A stretch of 64,000 nucleotides of DNA from Planococcus beigongshangi (GTDB lineage: Bacteria; Bacillota; Bacilli; Bacillales_A; Planococcaceae). This document shows positions 32,876-41,322 of this stretch, one piece after another. The DNA lies in assembly GCF_016820495.1 (NCBI RefSeq), contig NZ_JADHDU010000004.1:186001-250000 (forward strand). The letters run 5' to 3'. The notes below the pieces were generated by a model. It saw only the letters and a program-made list of their open reading frames with translations, ran no database searches and was not told the origin of the DNA. The translations under genes were made by a program, and so were the position numbers. The number at the start of each line of letters is the position of its first letter. The stretch's first letter is position 1.

Positions 32876-33080
32876 ACGACACCTCCTCTCCGGTTTAGAT
32901 GACAGCAACTTTCGCCAAGACACCTCAGTGAAATTACGGTTAATTGATCGGCCCTTATTAATAGGAATACCCAAGCACAGCCCTTTTCACACGGCATCTT
33001 AAGAAAATCTTCAGAAAGCCCCTCCATCTTTATTAAGATTTCCCATTTATACTTTGGATATCAGTGAAAGGGGAATAAAA

Positions 33081-33779
33081 ATGATTACGATCAGCGAACT
33101 TCAACATCATTTTAAAATTGGGAAAAAAGGGAATGAACGGCTTGTGCCGGTATTAAAAGGCGTCACATTGGAAGTCGGGAATGGCGAAATTGTGGCCATA
33201 CTTGGCAAAAGCGGTTCTGGAAAATCGACATTGCTCCATATATTGGCGGGATTCATGTCTCCTGAAGCAGGATCCGTACTGGTGAATGGCCAGGAAACTT
33301 CCGCATTGAAAGAATCGGAGCAGGCGAGTTTCCGGCTTGCGAACTTCGGATTCATCTTTCAGAACTTCCAATTGATGCCAGGGCTCAGCGCATTTGAAAA
33401 TGTGGAGCTGCCATTGAAAATCCTTGGCATGGATGAAGCGGACCGTAAAAAGAAAGTACAGCAGATGCTTGGGAAAGTCGGACTCCAGGAAGTTTCCGGC
33501 CATTACCCCAACGAACTTTCCGGCGGCCAGCAGCAACGGGTCAGCATTGCGCGTGCGCTCATAACGGATGCGCCTATCATATTGGCGGATGAACCGACAG
33601 GAAGCCTGGATTCGGAAACGGAAAAAGAGATCCTGTTATTGATCCAATCATTGAATAAGAAATTAGGATTGACGTTTGTCATCATTACCCACGACGAAGA
33701 AGTGGCTGCAGTGGCAGACCGGCAATATCACCTGCACGACGGCGAATTGGTGAAAGGGGAACAGCGCCATGCAGTTTAA
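33081..33779 (+). CDS. ABC transporter ATPase, MacB/YtrE-like
   Basis: 232 aa. Walker A GKSGSGKSTLLH (40-51), signature [17 protein letters not shown], Walker B IILADEPTGSLDSET and H-loop FVIITHDEEVA. The length and the LLHILAGFMSPEAG-x-V pattern are those of LolD/MacB-type ATPases paired with FtsX-like permeases. It overlaps the permease gene by 11 bases. ATG 33081 has AAAGGGGA upstream. Mechanotransmission-type transporters of this class expel peptides or lipids or act in cell-envelope stress responses rather than import. Confidence 0.9.
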   Translation: MITISELQHHFKIGKKGNERLVPVLKGVTLEVGNGEIVAILGKSGSGKSTLLHILAGFMSPEAGSVLVNGQETSALKESEQASFRLANFGFIFQNFQLMPGLSAFENVELPLKILGMDEADRKKKVQQMLGKVGLQEVSGHYPNELSGGQQQRVSIARALITDAPIILADEPTGSLDSETEKEILLLIQSLNKKLGLTFVIITHDEEVAAVADRQYHLHDGELVKGEQRHAV

Positions 33780-35067
33780 AGATCAGATCGATTTCATCAG
33801 ACAACATATGAAACGCAATAAATTACGTGTCGCCACCACTATCCTGGCGGCAACGATGGGCTGTGCATTTTTGATTGTCCTCGCATCCATCGGCTTTGGG
33901 CTGCATCAGACGCTTACGGACGATGTCCTGAACAATAATCTGGTGACGGAAATTGAAGTGGCCGGAAAAGCAGGTGAAGAAACAGATTTGTCACCGGGGG
34001 AAATTCCGGATGCGGAAGTTCAGCAGATGCGTGAAATGCAGCATGTGGCAGCGGTCGTCGAACGCAACCGGCCCGATGCTGAAACAAAAGTCGTAATCGG
34101 TGAGCGCAGCACTTATTCGAATGTCGTACTGTCGAGTATGGAAGAAGAACAAAAAGCGGGATTCGGACTGTCGGAAGGAAAGATGCCGGCGAACGCCAAT
34201 GAGGTCGTGATCGGCTATCACACGGCAGACATGCTGCTGACAGAAGCGGAGCAGGAAAAACAGGAGAAGGGGGAAGAAGTCAGCGGTTTTGCGGGCAGTT
34301 TGATCGGCCAGACGATTGAATTGCAGCTGACTCCTTTTATGAATGAAGGAGACGAAAAGACGGAAATGGCTGCATGGGAATTCGTTGTGACGGGAGTCGC
34401 CAAAGAACCGGCCAAAGACTGGATGACGGACACCGGTGTCTATGCAGACAGTTCATGGGGAGCAATCTTCAACGAAGAACTGAACATGCAGCCGGGCTAT
34501 GAGAATATTCTCGTCTATGCGGACGACCTGCAGAATGTCGGCGGCATCACGAATGCCTTGAAAGAAGACGGTTACTACGTCTATTCCGTAACGGAAGAGT
34601 TGGGCACGGTGAATGTATTCTTCAACGCATTGAAAGCCGGTCTGATTTTTGTCGGGACGATTGCGGTATTGATTGCCTCCATCGGTATTTTCAACACCAT
34701 GACAATGGCGGTTACTGAAAGGACGCGTGAAATCGGCGTCATGAAAGCGATCGGCGCACAGCCGAAGCTTATCCGGAAATTATTCCTGATGGAAAGCGCG
34801 GCCATCGGAGTGATTGGTACCGTATTGGCAGTCGTGATTTCATATGGTATCAGCATGCTGTCCAATTGGCTGATTCCGATCATCGTCATGAGTTCGCTTG
34901 GCGAAGATCAGCCGGAAGACTTCACAATTATCATCTCCACAATTCCGTGGCAGCTTGTCGTGATCGCTTCCGTCATCAGCATCGGAGTGGCGATGGTATC
35001 TGGCTGGAACCCCGCACGGAAAGCGACACAGATCGATGTGATCCAGGCTTTGAGACAGGAAATGTAA
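33769..35067 (+). CDS. FtsX-like ABC permease, MacB/YtrF-like
   Basis: 432 aa. One helix near residue 25, a large outside domain (about 50-285, rich in acidic residues, MacB periplasmic-core-like), then three helices with the FtsX signature (IGIFNTMTMAVTERTREIGVMKAIGAQPKLIRKLFLMES) and a final GWNPARKATQIDVIQALRQEM, a typical end of this family. It forms the membrane half of the exporter with the overlapping ATPase. Length matches YtrF (about 436), but the rest of a ytr-like cluster is 6 kb away. Confidence 0.9.
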   Translation: MQFKDQIDFIRQHMKRNKLRVATTILAATMGCAFLIVLASIGFGLHQTLTDDVLNNNLVTEIEVAGKAGEETDLSPGEIPDAEVQQMREMQHVAAVVERNRPDAETKVVIGERSTYSNVVLSSMEEEQKAGFGLSEGKMPANANEVVIGYHTADMLLTEAEQEKQEKGEEVSGFAGSLIGQTIELQLTPFMNEGDEKTEMAAWEFVVTGVAKEPAKDWMTDTGVYADSSWGAIFNEELNMQPGYENILVYADDLQNVGGITNALKEDGYYVYSVTEELGTVNVFFNALKAGLIFVGTIAVLIASIGIFNTMTMAVTERTREIGVMKAIGAQPKLIRKLFLMESAAIGVIGTVLAVVISYGISMLSNWLIPIIVMSSLGEDQPEDFTIIISTIPWQLVVIASVISIGVAMVSGWNPARKATQIDVIQALRQEM

Positions 35068-35107
35068 TAGAAAAAAGCGCGTTCCCGGGTGGGGATGCGC
35101 TTTTTTA
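35068..35107. terminator. Bidirectional terminator
   Basis: AAAAAAGCGC-TTCCC / GGGGA-GCGCTTTTTT stem between convergent genes; A run and T run on both sides. Confidence 0.85.
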
Positions 35108-35680
35108 ATCGATGACTTTAAAATCGATTTCTGCATGGATCTGATAATCTGTTTTCTCACCGCTTGGAGATTCCGTGAAAAAATCAGCATAGCCGTTCAC
35201 TGTGTAATAACCTTGGGGGAACTGGTTTTCCATCACTTGTTTTGAGAAGTCGATATAGGCAGCGTCATCCAGATCGCTGTAACCACCGCTGCCGCTGTAT
35301 TTTTCCCGGAGAGGCTCACCTTTCGTGAGAGTTGTCATCAACAGAGGTTCGATCATCGGATAATGGATTTCATAATCCCGTGTTTCTTCTTCCATCGGGA
35401 AATAGAACGCGGATCCGGCGTGGAAGATATCGATGCTTTCTTCGTCGCCGATATATTCAAGTTCTGCGTAAACTTCTACCGGGCCGCCGCTGGCATACTC
35501 CTCTTTTTCGGATACAAGCCGGTAGATGAAATCGCCATCGGTTGTTTCAGCTTCTGTAGCTTTTACTGTAAAATCGCCGATATTTGAAGAAGAATCGCCA
35601 TTTGCGGTATCTTCTCCCGTCCCGCATCCAGCGAGCAGCAGGATCACTGTCAATAAGAAAAGACTGCTTCGGACTATCAT
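35105..35680 (-). CDS. Putative lipoprotein of unknown function
   Basis: 191 aa. Signal peptide with lipobox LLLAGC (Cys near residue 19), then a short acidic linker and one beta-rich domain of about 150 residues (FIYRLVSEKEEYASGGPVEVY, IDIFHAGSAFYFP, YYTVNGYADFFT). The alternating hydrophobic strands and the phrase on asymmetric beta edges suggest an Ig- or BsuPI-like sandwich; this is only a fold guess. GAGGGGTG eight bases upstream selects the ATG at 35680 over the TTG two codons before. Confidence 0.75.
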   Translation of the reverse strand: MIVRSSLFLLTVILLLAGCGTGEDTANGDSSSNIGDFTVKATEAETTDGDFIYRLVSEKEEYASGGPVEVYAELEYIGDEESIDIFHAGSAFYFPMEEETRDYEIHYPMIEPLLMTTLTKGEPLREKYSGSGGYSDLDDAAYIDFSKQVMENQFPQGYYTVNGYADFFTESPSGEKTDYQIHAEIDFKVID

Positions 35681-35823
35681 TTCCAAACACCCCTCTTTAC
35701 TGAATGAGACGTAGCGGAAAGGGGAGAGTTACAGTTTTTAATAGGAAATATAGATTTAGATGGACGTTATAGCTTTTTTGAAATATTATACATAATTTTT
35801 ATTTGCGATCTAAATGATAAATT

Positions 35824-35886
35824 GGAAAGTATTTAGGTCAAAACGGAAAGTATCGCCAAATATTGGGAAATAAATTTGGAAATCCT
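35824..35886. repeat. 21-bp direct-repeat array F (degenerate, 3 units)
   Basis: GGAAAGTATTTAGG (35824), GGAAAGTATCGCC (35845) and GGAAATAAATTT (35866) are spaced by exactly 21 bp. A related stretch (AGTAT-N2-CCAAATAA-C-TGGGAA) recurs 60 bp later. The surrounding gap 35681-36061 is otherwise AT-rich with no gene. Confidence 0.55.
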
Positions 35887-36019
35887 AATCTTAGACTTAA
35901 AAGTGAACAGTATATCCAAATAACTGGGAATTACACCTGATTAAAACGACATATAACAATCATTTTTATAAAATATGCGGGTTTTTCGGATGGTTTACGC
36001 CCCGGCGGCAACCATCCAC

Positions 36020-36048
36020 GGAACATTCGCCCCGGCGAATGTTTTTCC
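36020..36048 (+). terminator. Orphan hairpin with T run
   Basis: AACATTCGC / GCGAATGTT with loop CCCG, then TTT. It points along the plus strand although no plus-strand gene precedes it nearby, so it may be fortuitous or end an unseen transcript. Confidence 0.45.
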
Positions 36049-36061
36049 AATCAGTCTTTTG

Positions 36062-36616
36062 TCAGTCAAACGTATCCTCCGGCCGCCAGCCCTGCTGTAA
36101 TTCGCGGATCGACAGGCCGAATGTCATTTCGAGATGGGGGTAATCCTTGAAACCGTTCCAATCACCGCCCCAGTCGAAACCGAGGCTTTTGCCGATGTCC
36201 GCCACTTCAAACCAGTCGGGTTCGCCGTTGCCGTTATCATCGCGCTCAATGTCCCAGACGACTGAGCCGTCATCAAGCTGCAGCGCAAAATCGACGGCGA
36301 GACCGTAATTATGATAGGATTCGCCCCCTTCTGCATAAGTCACGATATTGCCGCCGGAACTGCGTCCCTGCTGATGCAGGATATCCTGTTCACCGAACGA
36401 CCGGAACCCGTCGGTAATCAGGATCGTGATGCCGATGTCCTCCGCCGCTTCCACCAGTTCACGGCTCTTCTCTTCAAGGATCGGGTGCAGCGAATCGGGT
36501 AACGGGCGGGCCGCCAATTCTTCCCGGAATGCAATTTCGCGCTGTATCCATATAAATAAAAAACTGCCGAGCAGCAGCAGGAAAAGAATCGTAATTGCCA
36601 TTTTAGCTTGTTTCAA
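36062..36616 (-). CDS. M15-family peptidoglycan peptidase, CwlK/VanY-like
   Basis: 184 aa. One N-terminal membrane anchor (about residues 6-26), then an M15 metallopeptidase domain. Zinc ligands are visible: SYHNYGLAVDF (His, Asp, in the S-x-H-x3-G-x-A-x-D motif) and DYPHLEM (His). Preceded by ILITDGFRSFGEQ, the substrate-binding stretch. B. subtilis CwlK of the same subfamily cuts L-Ala-D-Glu bonds; VanY types remove D-Ala. Which bond is cut here is not decidable. Start TTG at 36616, eight bases after GAGGTG. Confidence 0.9.
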   Translation of the reverse strand: MKQAKMAITILFLLLLGSFLFIWIQREIAFREELAARPLPDSLHPILEEKSRELVEAAEDIGITILITDGFRSFGEQDILHQQGRSSGGNIVTYAEGGESYHNYGLAVDFALQLDDGSVVWDIERDDNGNGEPDWFEVADIGKSLGFDWGGDWNGFKDYPHLEMTFGLSIRELQQGWRPEDTFD

Positions 36617-36719
36617 ACCTTTATCACCTCTATGGTTTTATTCTAGCAAAAATCACGGAAACAGTATCCTCGGAAGGAATTTGATACGATAGAAGAAACG
36701 ATACTTAGGAGGAATACAT

Positions 36720-37451
36720 ATGGTACTTGAATTGATGAAATCCCACGCTTCTGTGCGCGATTATACAGAAGAGCAGTTGACGCGGCAGCAAGTCGAAGAA
36801 TTGATCGGAGCGGCGCAATATGCGGCAACGTCCCATTTTGTGCAGGCCTATTCGATAGTTTGGGTAACAGATCCGGAAAAACGCCGGAAGCTGGGTGACT
36901 TATCGAAGAACGCCAAGCAGATGGAAGGCGCCGGCGCGGTTTTCCTGATGTGTGCGGATTACAACCGGCTGAAGCATGCGGTCGAGATGAACGGGGAAGA
37001 AATCATCTTCGATCAGGCGGAGAATCTGCTGGTTGCTGTTACGGATGTAGCGCTGCTGGCACAAAATCTGGCTCTCGCAGCCGAATCAAAAGGATACGGC
37101 ATCTGCTATATCGGCGGAGTCCGCAATAATATGGAAGAGATCAGCCAATTGGTGGGATTGCCTGAAGGGGTTTTCCCGGTTTACGGTCTGACTGTCGGTG
37201 TACCAAGCAAAACGAATGATGTAAAACCGCGTCTTCCGGTGGAAGCGATTTTGCATGAAAATGAGTACGATGAGCACAAGTACGAAGAAATCCTGCCAGC
37301 CTATGATAAAACCATCCAGGAATATTACGGCAGCCGCGGATCCAACCAGAAGTCGGCTACCTGGTCGCAGCAAATGGCCCATTTCCTGAACAAGCCGCAT
37401 CGCCAGGACCTCAAGAACATCCTTGCGGCAAGAGGCTATAAATTTAACTAA
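36720..37451 (+). CDS. NADPH-dependent FMN oxidoreductase, NfrA/NfsA-like nitroreductase
   Basis: 243 aa, the nitroreductase fold as a homodimer with FMN. N-terminal SHASVRDYTEEQLT (FMN phosphate loop), then ALAAESKGYGICYIGGVRNN near 120 and FPVYGLTVGVPS near 158, and the C-terminal arm KPHRQDLKNILAARGYKFN typical of the NfsA/NfrA group, which reduces nitro compounds, quinones or disulfides. AGGAGG precedes the ATG. The stop overlaps an in-frame ATG of the next gene region, so the two oxidoreductases form one unit. Confidence 0.9.
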   Translation: MVLELMKSHASVRDYTEEQLTRQQVEELIGAAQYAATSHFVQAYSIVWVTDPEKRRKLGDLSKNAKQMEGAGAVFLMCADYNRLKHAVEMNGEEIIFDQAENLLVAVTDVALLAQNLALAAESKGYGICYIGGVRNNMEEISQLVGLPEGVFPVYGLTVGVPSKTNDVKPRLPVEAILHENEYDEHKYEEILPAYDKTIQEYYGSRGSNQKSATWSQQMAHFLNKPHRQDLKNILAARGYKFN

Positions 37452-37474
37452 TGAATTCCAGGGAGGAAGACACG

Positions 37475-38089
37475 ATGAAACTGACGTTATTCGGAGCAAC
37501 CGGAAGAGTCGGAAGCGAAATCTTGAAACGGGCGCTGGCTGACGGCCATAAAGTGACCGCGCTGCAGCGTTCACCGAAACTCGACACGCATCCTGATCTT
37601 GAGACGATATTCGGCAATGTCAGAAACAGCAAAGATATAGAGCGTTCTATTGCAGGGGCGGATGTGGTCATCAGTGCGCTCGGAACCGATAAAACGACGA
37701 CGCTGACAGACGCGATGCCCTATATTATCGAGTCGATGAAACGCCACGGCATCAATCGGATCATCACGATCGGCACAGCCGGGATCCTGGACAGCCGCCT
37801 GGAAGAAGGGAAGCTGCGTTATCAGGGCGGAGACTCCAACCGGAAACTGACATTTGCAGCAGAACAGCATGACAAAGCTTTTCGCATGCTCGCGGAATCC
37901 GGTCTCGACTGGACGATTATCTGTCCGACCTATTTGCCGGATGGTGAAGCGAAAGGCGCTTACCGTGTGGAGAAGGATTACCTGCCAGAGGATGGCAAAG
38001 AAATCAGCACCGGTGATACCGCCGAATTCGCTTATCGGCAGCTGGAGAGTTCGGAATTTATCGGCAGCCGTGTGGGTATTGCATATTGA
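37475..38089 (+). CDS. NAD(P)-binding atypical SDR protein
   Basis: 204 aa, Rossmann fold with the nucleotide loop LFGATGRVGSEI (residues 4-15), ALGTDKTTTLTD and RIITIGTAGIL, as in the flavin/biliverdin-reductase-like branch of atypical short-chain dehydrogenases. No Tyr-x3-Lys catalytic pair is obvious, so it may bind NAD(P) as a sensor or reduce flavin-like substrates. ATG at 37475 has GGGAGG seven bases upstream; the ATG at 37451 that overlaps the preceding stop lacks one. Confidence 0.85.
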   Translation: MKLTLFGATGRVGSEILKRALADGHKVTALQRSPKLDTHPDLETIFGNVRNSKDIERSIAGADVVISALGTDKTTTLTDAMPYIIESMKRHGINRIITIGTAGILDSRLEEGKLRYQGGDSNRKLTFAAEQHDKAFRMLAESGLDWTIICPTYLPDGEAKGAYRVEKDYLPEDGKEISTGDTAEFAYRQLESSEFIGSRVGIAY

Positions 38090-38125
38090 TGAGGAAATGG
38101 CCTGGAGTTTTCAGGCCATTTTTAA

Positions 38126-38188
38126 AATACGATCAACTTGGGCCCGAATACGATCAACTTCCACTAAAATACGATCAACTCGCCAATT
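38126..38188. repeat. 21-bp direct-repeat array C (3 units)
   Basis: Units start at 38126, 38147 and 38168; core AATACGATCAACT, tails TGGGCCCG, TCCACTAA and CGCCAATT. Exact 21-bp period. Confidence 0.9.
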
Positions 38189-38197
38189 CAACCCAAA

Positions 38198-38236
38198 AAA
38201 GCCGCGCAGGCAACTGCTGCCTGCGCGGCTAAATTT
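38198..38236. terminator. Hairpin between array C and element copy 4
   Basis: Perfect 13-bp stem AGCCGCGCAGGCA / TGCCTGCGCGGCT with loop ACTGC, preceded by six A. On the plus strand the tail is AAATTTAT, so it works better as a minus-strand terminator for the ABC permease gene. Confidence 0.75.
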
Positions 38237-38268
38237 ATAGTCTGAAAATACTTTGAAAAAGGGGTTCT

Positions 38269-38418
38269 GTGTCCAGACTCCAGCGGCCCAGGTCTTCGGG
38301 TCATAAGCCAGCCCAGCTGCTGTGGAATAAAAGTTGCTCCTGCATCGCTTCGCCAGCTTCGTCGCATAGAGATGACGCAAATTACATTTGTCCAGCTCTT
38401 CGCTGTCGCTTTTCTTTA
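38269..38418 (+). repeat. Dispersed structured element, copy 4
   Basis: Begins TGTCCAGACTCCAGCGGCCC with GGGTCATAAGCCAGCCCAG (close to copies 1 and 6) and ends CGCTGTCGCTTTTC three to four bases from the stop codon of the minus-strand ABC permease. The middle has diverged toward copy 3 (TTGCTCCTGCA, CTTCGTCGCA). Confidence 0.8.
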
Positions 38419-39363
38419 TTAAGCCGTAACATCCCTTTTCCCGAAAGTAAGGTAGCTGACGGCCATGAAAATCACAAAGTAGACCATCAGTACGATCACC
38501 GACATGGTCATCGTGATGCCTTCGACCGGTAAAAAGCCAGTGTAATACTGTGTCAGGTCGGTGTGTGTAAACAAGTAGTATTTGACGATTTCATAGTCCG
38601 CCAACAGGAATACCAATTGAATCCCTGTAAACATCAGGAAGATCGACAAGCCGATCGCAAGCGAGCTGGAACGGAATACGGTGCCCAGCATAAATGCGAA
38701 AGTGCCGATGATCCAGACGCCCGCGAAACTCAAAGCGAGCATCTTGAGGCCTTCGAGCCAGAAGGACCCTTCGGCAACTTCGGAGCCGTTCCAGGTGAGG
38801 AAGGTTCCTTCACCGATGCCGAAGAAAATCAGTCCGGCCATTGCGGTGGAGATGAACAGCACAATTGTCAGCAGCACCGCATAGATCATGGCAGCAAGAT
38901 ATTTGGAAGTCAGGATCTTCCAGCGTTTGACGGGACGTGTCAGCAGCATCTTGATGGTTCCCTGTGAAAATTCAGCCGCTACAATGCCACCGGCGACTAT
39001 GACTGTGAACAATGTGACGATTGAGATCATGAAATGTGATTCGATGACACCTTGCTGCATACTTGTGTATTCATAAGGCGGCAGATCATTTTCCAAACGG
39101 TGCTCGGAAATCGCTATTTCTCCTTCGAAATAGTCGCGCTGGACTTGATCGAGCTCAGGATTTTCGAGCATGCTCTGGTTGTAGAGCATTTCATTGGTCT
39201 CGACCTGCTGCCAGGTTTCCGGATTTTCGACCGGCATGGCGGTGTTCACCCATTTGGTGATCGCGGCAGTGCCAAATAGAATCAGGACCAGCAAAATCAG
39301 CATGATCCAGGAGGATTTACGGCTCCATAATTTCATCCATTCATTTTGTATGAGCTTGAGCAA
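38419..39363 (-). CDS. ABC-2-type permease
   Basis: 314 aa. TM1 at residues 20-38, an outside loop of about 70 residues, then five more helices (about 110-305). It starts with the typical LKLIQNEWMKLWSRKSSWIM and carries GGIVAAEFSQGTIKMLLTRPVKRWKILTSKY, the coupling region of BcrB/YxlG-like permeases. Its start overlaps the end of the ATPase gene by 23 bases. With it, it forms an export-type transporter as in bacitracin or lantibiotic self-protection or general envelope functions; substrate unknown. Confidence 0.88.
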   Translation of the reverse strand: MLKLIQNEWMKLWSRKSSWIMLILLVLILFGTAAITKWVNTAMPVENPETWQQVETNEMLYNQSMLENPELDQVQRDYFEGEIAISEHRLENDLPPYEYTSMQQGVIESHFMISIVTLFTVIVAGGIVAAEFSQGTIKMLLTRPVKRWKILTSKYLAAMIYAVLLTIVLFISTAMAGLIFFGIGEGTFLTWNGSEVAEGSFWLEGLKMLALSFAGVWIIGTFAFMLGTVFRSSSLAIGLSIFLMFTGIQLVFLLADYEIVKYYLFTHTDLTQYYTGFLPVEGITMTMSVIVLMVYFVIFMAVSYLTFGKRDVTA

Positions 39364-40264
39364 TGTCTCCGCCTCCTGTCATTTCAAGGAATTGATCTTC
39401 CAGTGTCGCTTTGAACGGCTGCACGGCGAAAATCGAGATATTCGCATTCACCAGGATTTTGACAGCACCGGGTACGTGTTCCGCTTCTGTTTCCACGATC
39501 AATCCATCGTCATGGCGGGAAACCGGGAAGCCGATGCCCGCCAATATCTCTTCTGCTTCCGCCAGCGGTTCGACTTTGAAAAGGAATCGGGACAGCTGCA
39601 GCTCTTTGACGTTCTTTATATCGATCAATTCACCGTTTTGAATAATGGCGATCCGGTCGCACAACAGTTCAATTTCAGACAATAAATGACTGGAAACAAA
39701 TACGGCGACACCGTTCTCACGGGCGATTTTCTGCAAATACAGGCGGAATTCCCGAATTCCTGCGGGGTCCAGCCCATTGGTTGGTTCGTCCAGAATCAGG
39801 AATTTTGGATTGTGAAGAAGTGCTTGGGCCAAACCAAGCCGCTGGCGCATGCCAAGTGAGTAGGAACCCACTTTTTCGTTGATGCGGTTTTTCATGCCGA
39901 CCTGCTGTACCACTTCGTCGATCCGTTTCTTCGGGATGCCTTTATGCATTCTTGAAAAGTGAAGCAGGTTCTTGTAACCCGACATGTATTTATACAATTC
40001 GGGATTTTCAACAATTACGCCGACTTTCTCGATGCTGTCCTCGAAATGGTTCGTTACTGACTGTCCATCGATGATTACATCGCCTTCCGTCGGCTTCATC
40101 AAGCCGACCATCATCCGGATCGTCGTGGTTTTACCGGCGCCATTCGGTCCGAGGAAGCCGGTAATCTGCCCTTTGTACAAGTCGAGATTCAGATTCTTGA
40201 TGATCCTTTTATTGCCGATCGTCTTTGATAAATTCCTGATCTGCACCAACGCCTGTTCAGACAT
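39341..40264 (-). CDS. ABC transporter ATPase, BcrA-like
   Basis: 307 aa. Walker A GPNGAGKTTTIRMM near 38-51, signature YSLGMRQRLGLAQALL, Walker B FLILDEPTNGLDPAG and H-loop VFVSSHLLSEIE, plus the roughly 80-residue C-terminal domain usual for BcrA/DrrA-type exporter ATPases. Start ATG 40264 with AGGTG upstream, two bases after the stop of the preceding ATPase. Third of five genes in a minus-strand ABC cluster with a GntR regulator. Confidence 0.9.
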   Translation of the reverse strand: MSEQALVQIRNLSKTIGNKRIIKNLNLDLYKGQITGFLGPNGAGKTTTIRMMVGLMKPTEGDVIIDGQSVTNHFEDSIEKVGVIVENPELYKYMSGYKNLLHFSRMHKGIPKKRIDEVVQQVGMKNRINEKVGSYSLGMRQRLGLAQALLHNPKFLILDEPTNGLDPAGIREFRLYLQKIARENGVAVFVSSHLLSEIELLCDRIAIIQNGELIDIKNVKELQLSRFLFKVEPLAEAEEILAGIGFPVSRHDDGLIVETEAEHVPGAVKILVNANISIFAVQPFKATLEDQFLEMTGGGDIAQAHTK

Positions 40265-40266
40265 CT

Positions 40267-40965
40267 TCAAGCACCTGCTTTCGTTTCTTTTGTCATCCAT
40301 TCCACCGTATCCATTCCGGTTTCGCTGCGGATTTCATCCAATTGCCTATGAGCCAGGACCTGGCCGTTTTTCAACAGGACCAATTCATCGAGCAGCACTT
40401 CCACTTCCCGGATTTCATGCGTCGACAGGATCAAAGTCTGGCGCTCCAGGTCCGTAAACCGGATCAGGCCTTTGACCAAGTCTCCCCGCACCATCGGATC
40501 GAGTCCGGAAAAGGGTTCGTCCATTAAATAATAACGGCTTTCCCGACCTAATGTTGCTGCCATTTTAGCACGTCCACGCATCCCTTTGGAAAGATTTTTC
40601 ATCTTTGAGGCAAGCGGGACTTCCAGGAAATCCAATACCTCTTTCGCCTTCGCTTCATTGAAATCGGCGAACTGGCTATTGTAATACGCAAGTAATTGTT
40701 TGACGGTGAAATAGGGGTAGAACAAATCGGTATCGGGAAGATAGGCGATTCGGCCGGCATGCTTCCGTGACACAGGATCACCGTCGACAAGGATCGATCC
40801 GCGGTCAATCGGGCTGACCCCTGCAAGGGATTTCAGCAAGGTGGATTTCCCGCTGCCATTTTCACCGGCAATCCCGATGATTTTTCCGGTTTCTAGTTTG
40901 AGGTTAACACCCTGCAGCGCCTTAGCGGAGCCGAATGATTTTTTGACATTGCTCAATTCGATCAT
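40267..40965 (-). CDS. ABC transporter ATPase, YtrB-like
   Basis: 232 aa. Walker A GENGSGKSTLLK (34-45), Walker B YYLMDEPFSGLDPM and H-loop LILSTHEIREVE. The signature motif is non-canonical: LSKGMRGRAKMAATLG where LSGGQ is expected, a feature of YtrB-like ATPases. The gene starts within the last codon of the GntR gene (ATGA overlap), so both are translated together. Expected to pair with the six-helix protein encoded upstream. Confidence 0.87.
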   Translation of the reverse strand: MIELSNVKKSFGSAKALQGVNLKLETGKIIGIAGENGSGKSTLLKSLAGVSPIDRGSILVDGDPVSRKHAGRIAYLPDTDLFYPYFTVKQLLAYYNSQFADFNEAKAKEVLDFLEVPLASKMKNLSKGMRGRAKMAATLGRESRYYLMDEPFSGLDPMVRGDLVKGLIRFTDLERQTLILSTHEIREVEVLLDELVLLKNGQVLAHRQLDEIRSETGMDTVEWMTKETKAGA

Positions 40966-41321
40966 TGGATTTCCCTCCTGACAAGTTCCACGATTTCATC
41001 TTTCGAAAAACCGTAGGCTTCGACATCGGCGATAAAAGATTTCACCAAATCGGTTTTTTTGCTGTCTCGCAGCATATTTAAGCGATCTTCGTTGTCAGTA
41101 ATGAATGAACCTTGGCCACGCCTGGTTTCTGTAAGTTCCATCGCTTCCATCTCCTTGTAAACGCGTTGCACTGTATTGGCGTTGACCCCGACCTCAATCG
41201 CATATTCACGGACAGAAGGCAATTTATCGCCCGGTTTTCTGTGTCCCCGGATAATATCCCCCGACAGCAGGTCGATCAGTTGCTGATAAATCGGCTTATC
41301 CTTTTCGAAATCGAGCCCCAT
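40962..41321 (-). CDS. GntR-family regulator, YtrA subfamily
   Basis: 119 aa, the short YtrA type: one winged helix (IYQQLIDLLSGDIIRGHRKPGDKLPSVREYAIEVGVNANTVQRVYKEMEA) plus a brief helical tail, no effector domain. YtrA members repress their own ABC cluster. A near-palindromic site (TGTA-TA-N6-TA-TACA) lies over the cluster promoter at 42109-42128. GAGGG precedes the ATG, which comes one base after the upstream stop. Ligand in other species is cell-wall antibiotics or related stress; here inferred only. Confidence 0.92.
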   Translation of the reverse strand: MGLDFEKDKPIYQQLIDLLSGDIIRGHRKPGDKLPSVREYAIEVGVNANTVQRVYKEMEAMELTETRRGQGSFITDNEDRLNMLRDSKKTDLVKSFIADVEAYGFSKDEIVELVRREIQ

Positions 41322-41322
41322 C

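Noticed and set aside
32990..33060. BceR/PhoP-like direct repeat (TTAAGA, ATCTT) before the YtrEF-like genes
   Set aside because: The repeats are short, AT-rich and irregularly spaced; no two-component genes nearby.
35681..36061. Possible small RNA gene in the 380-bp gap
   Set aside because: An orphan hairpin with T run is present, but no convincing promoter; only the degenerate 21-bp array was kept.
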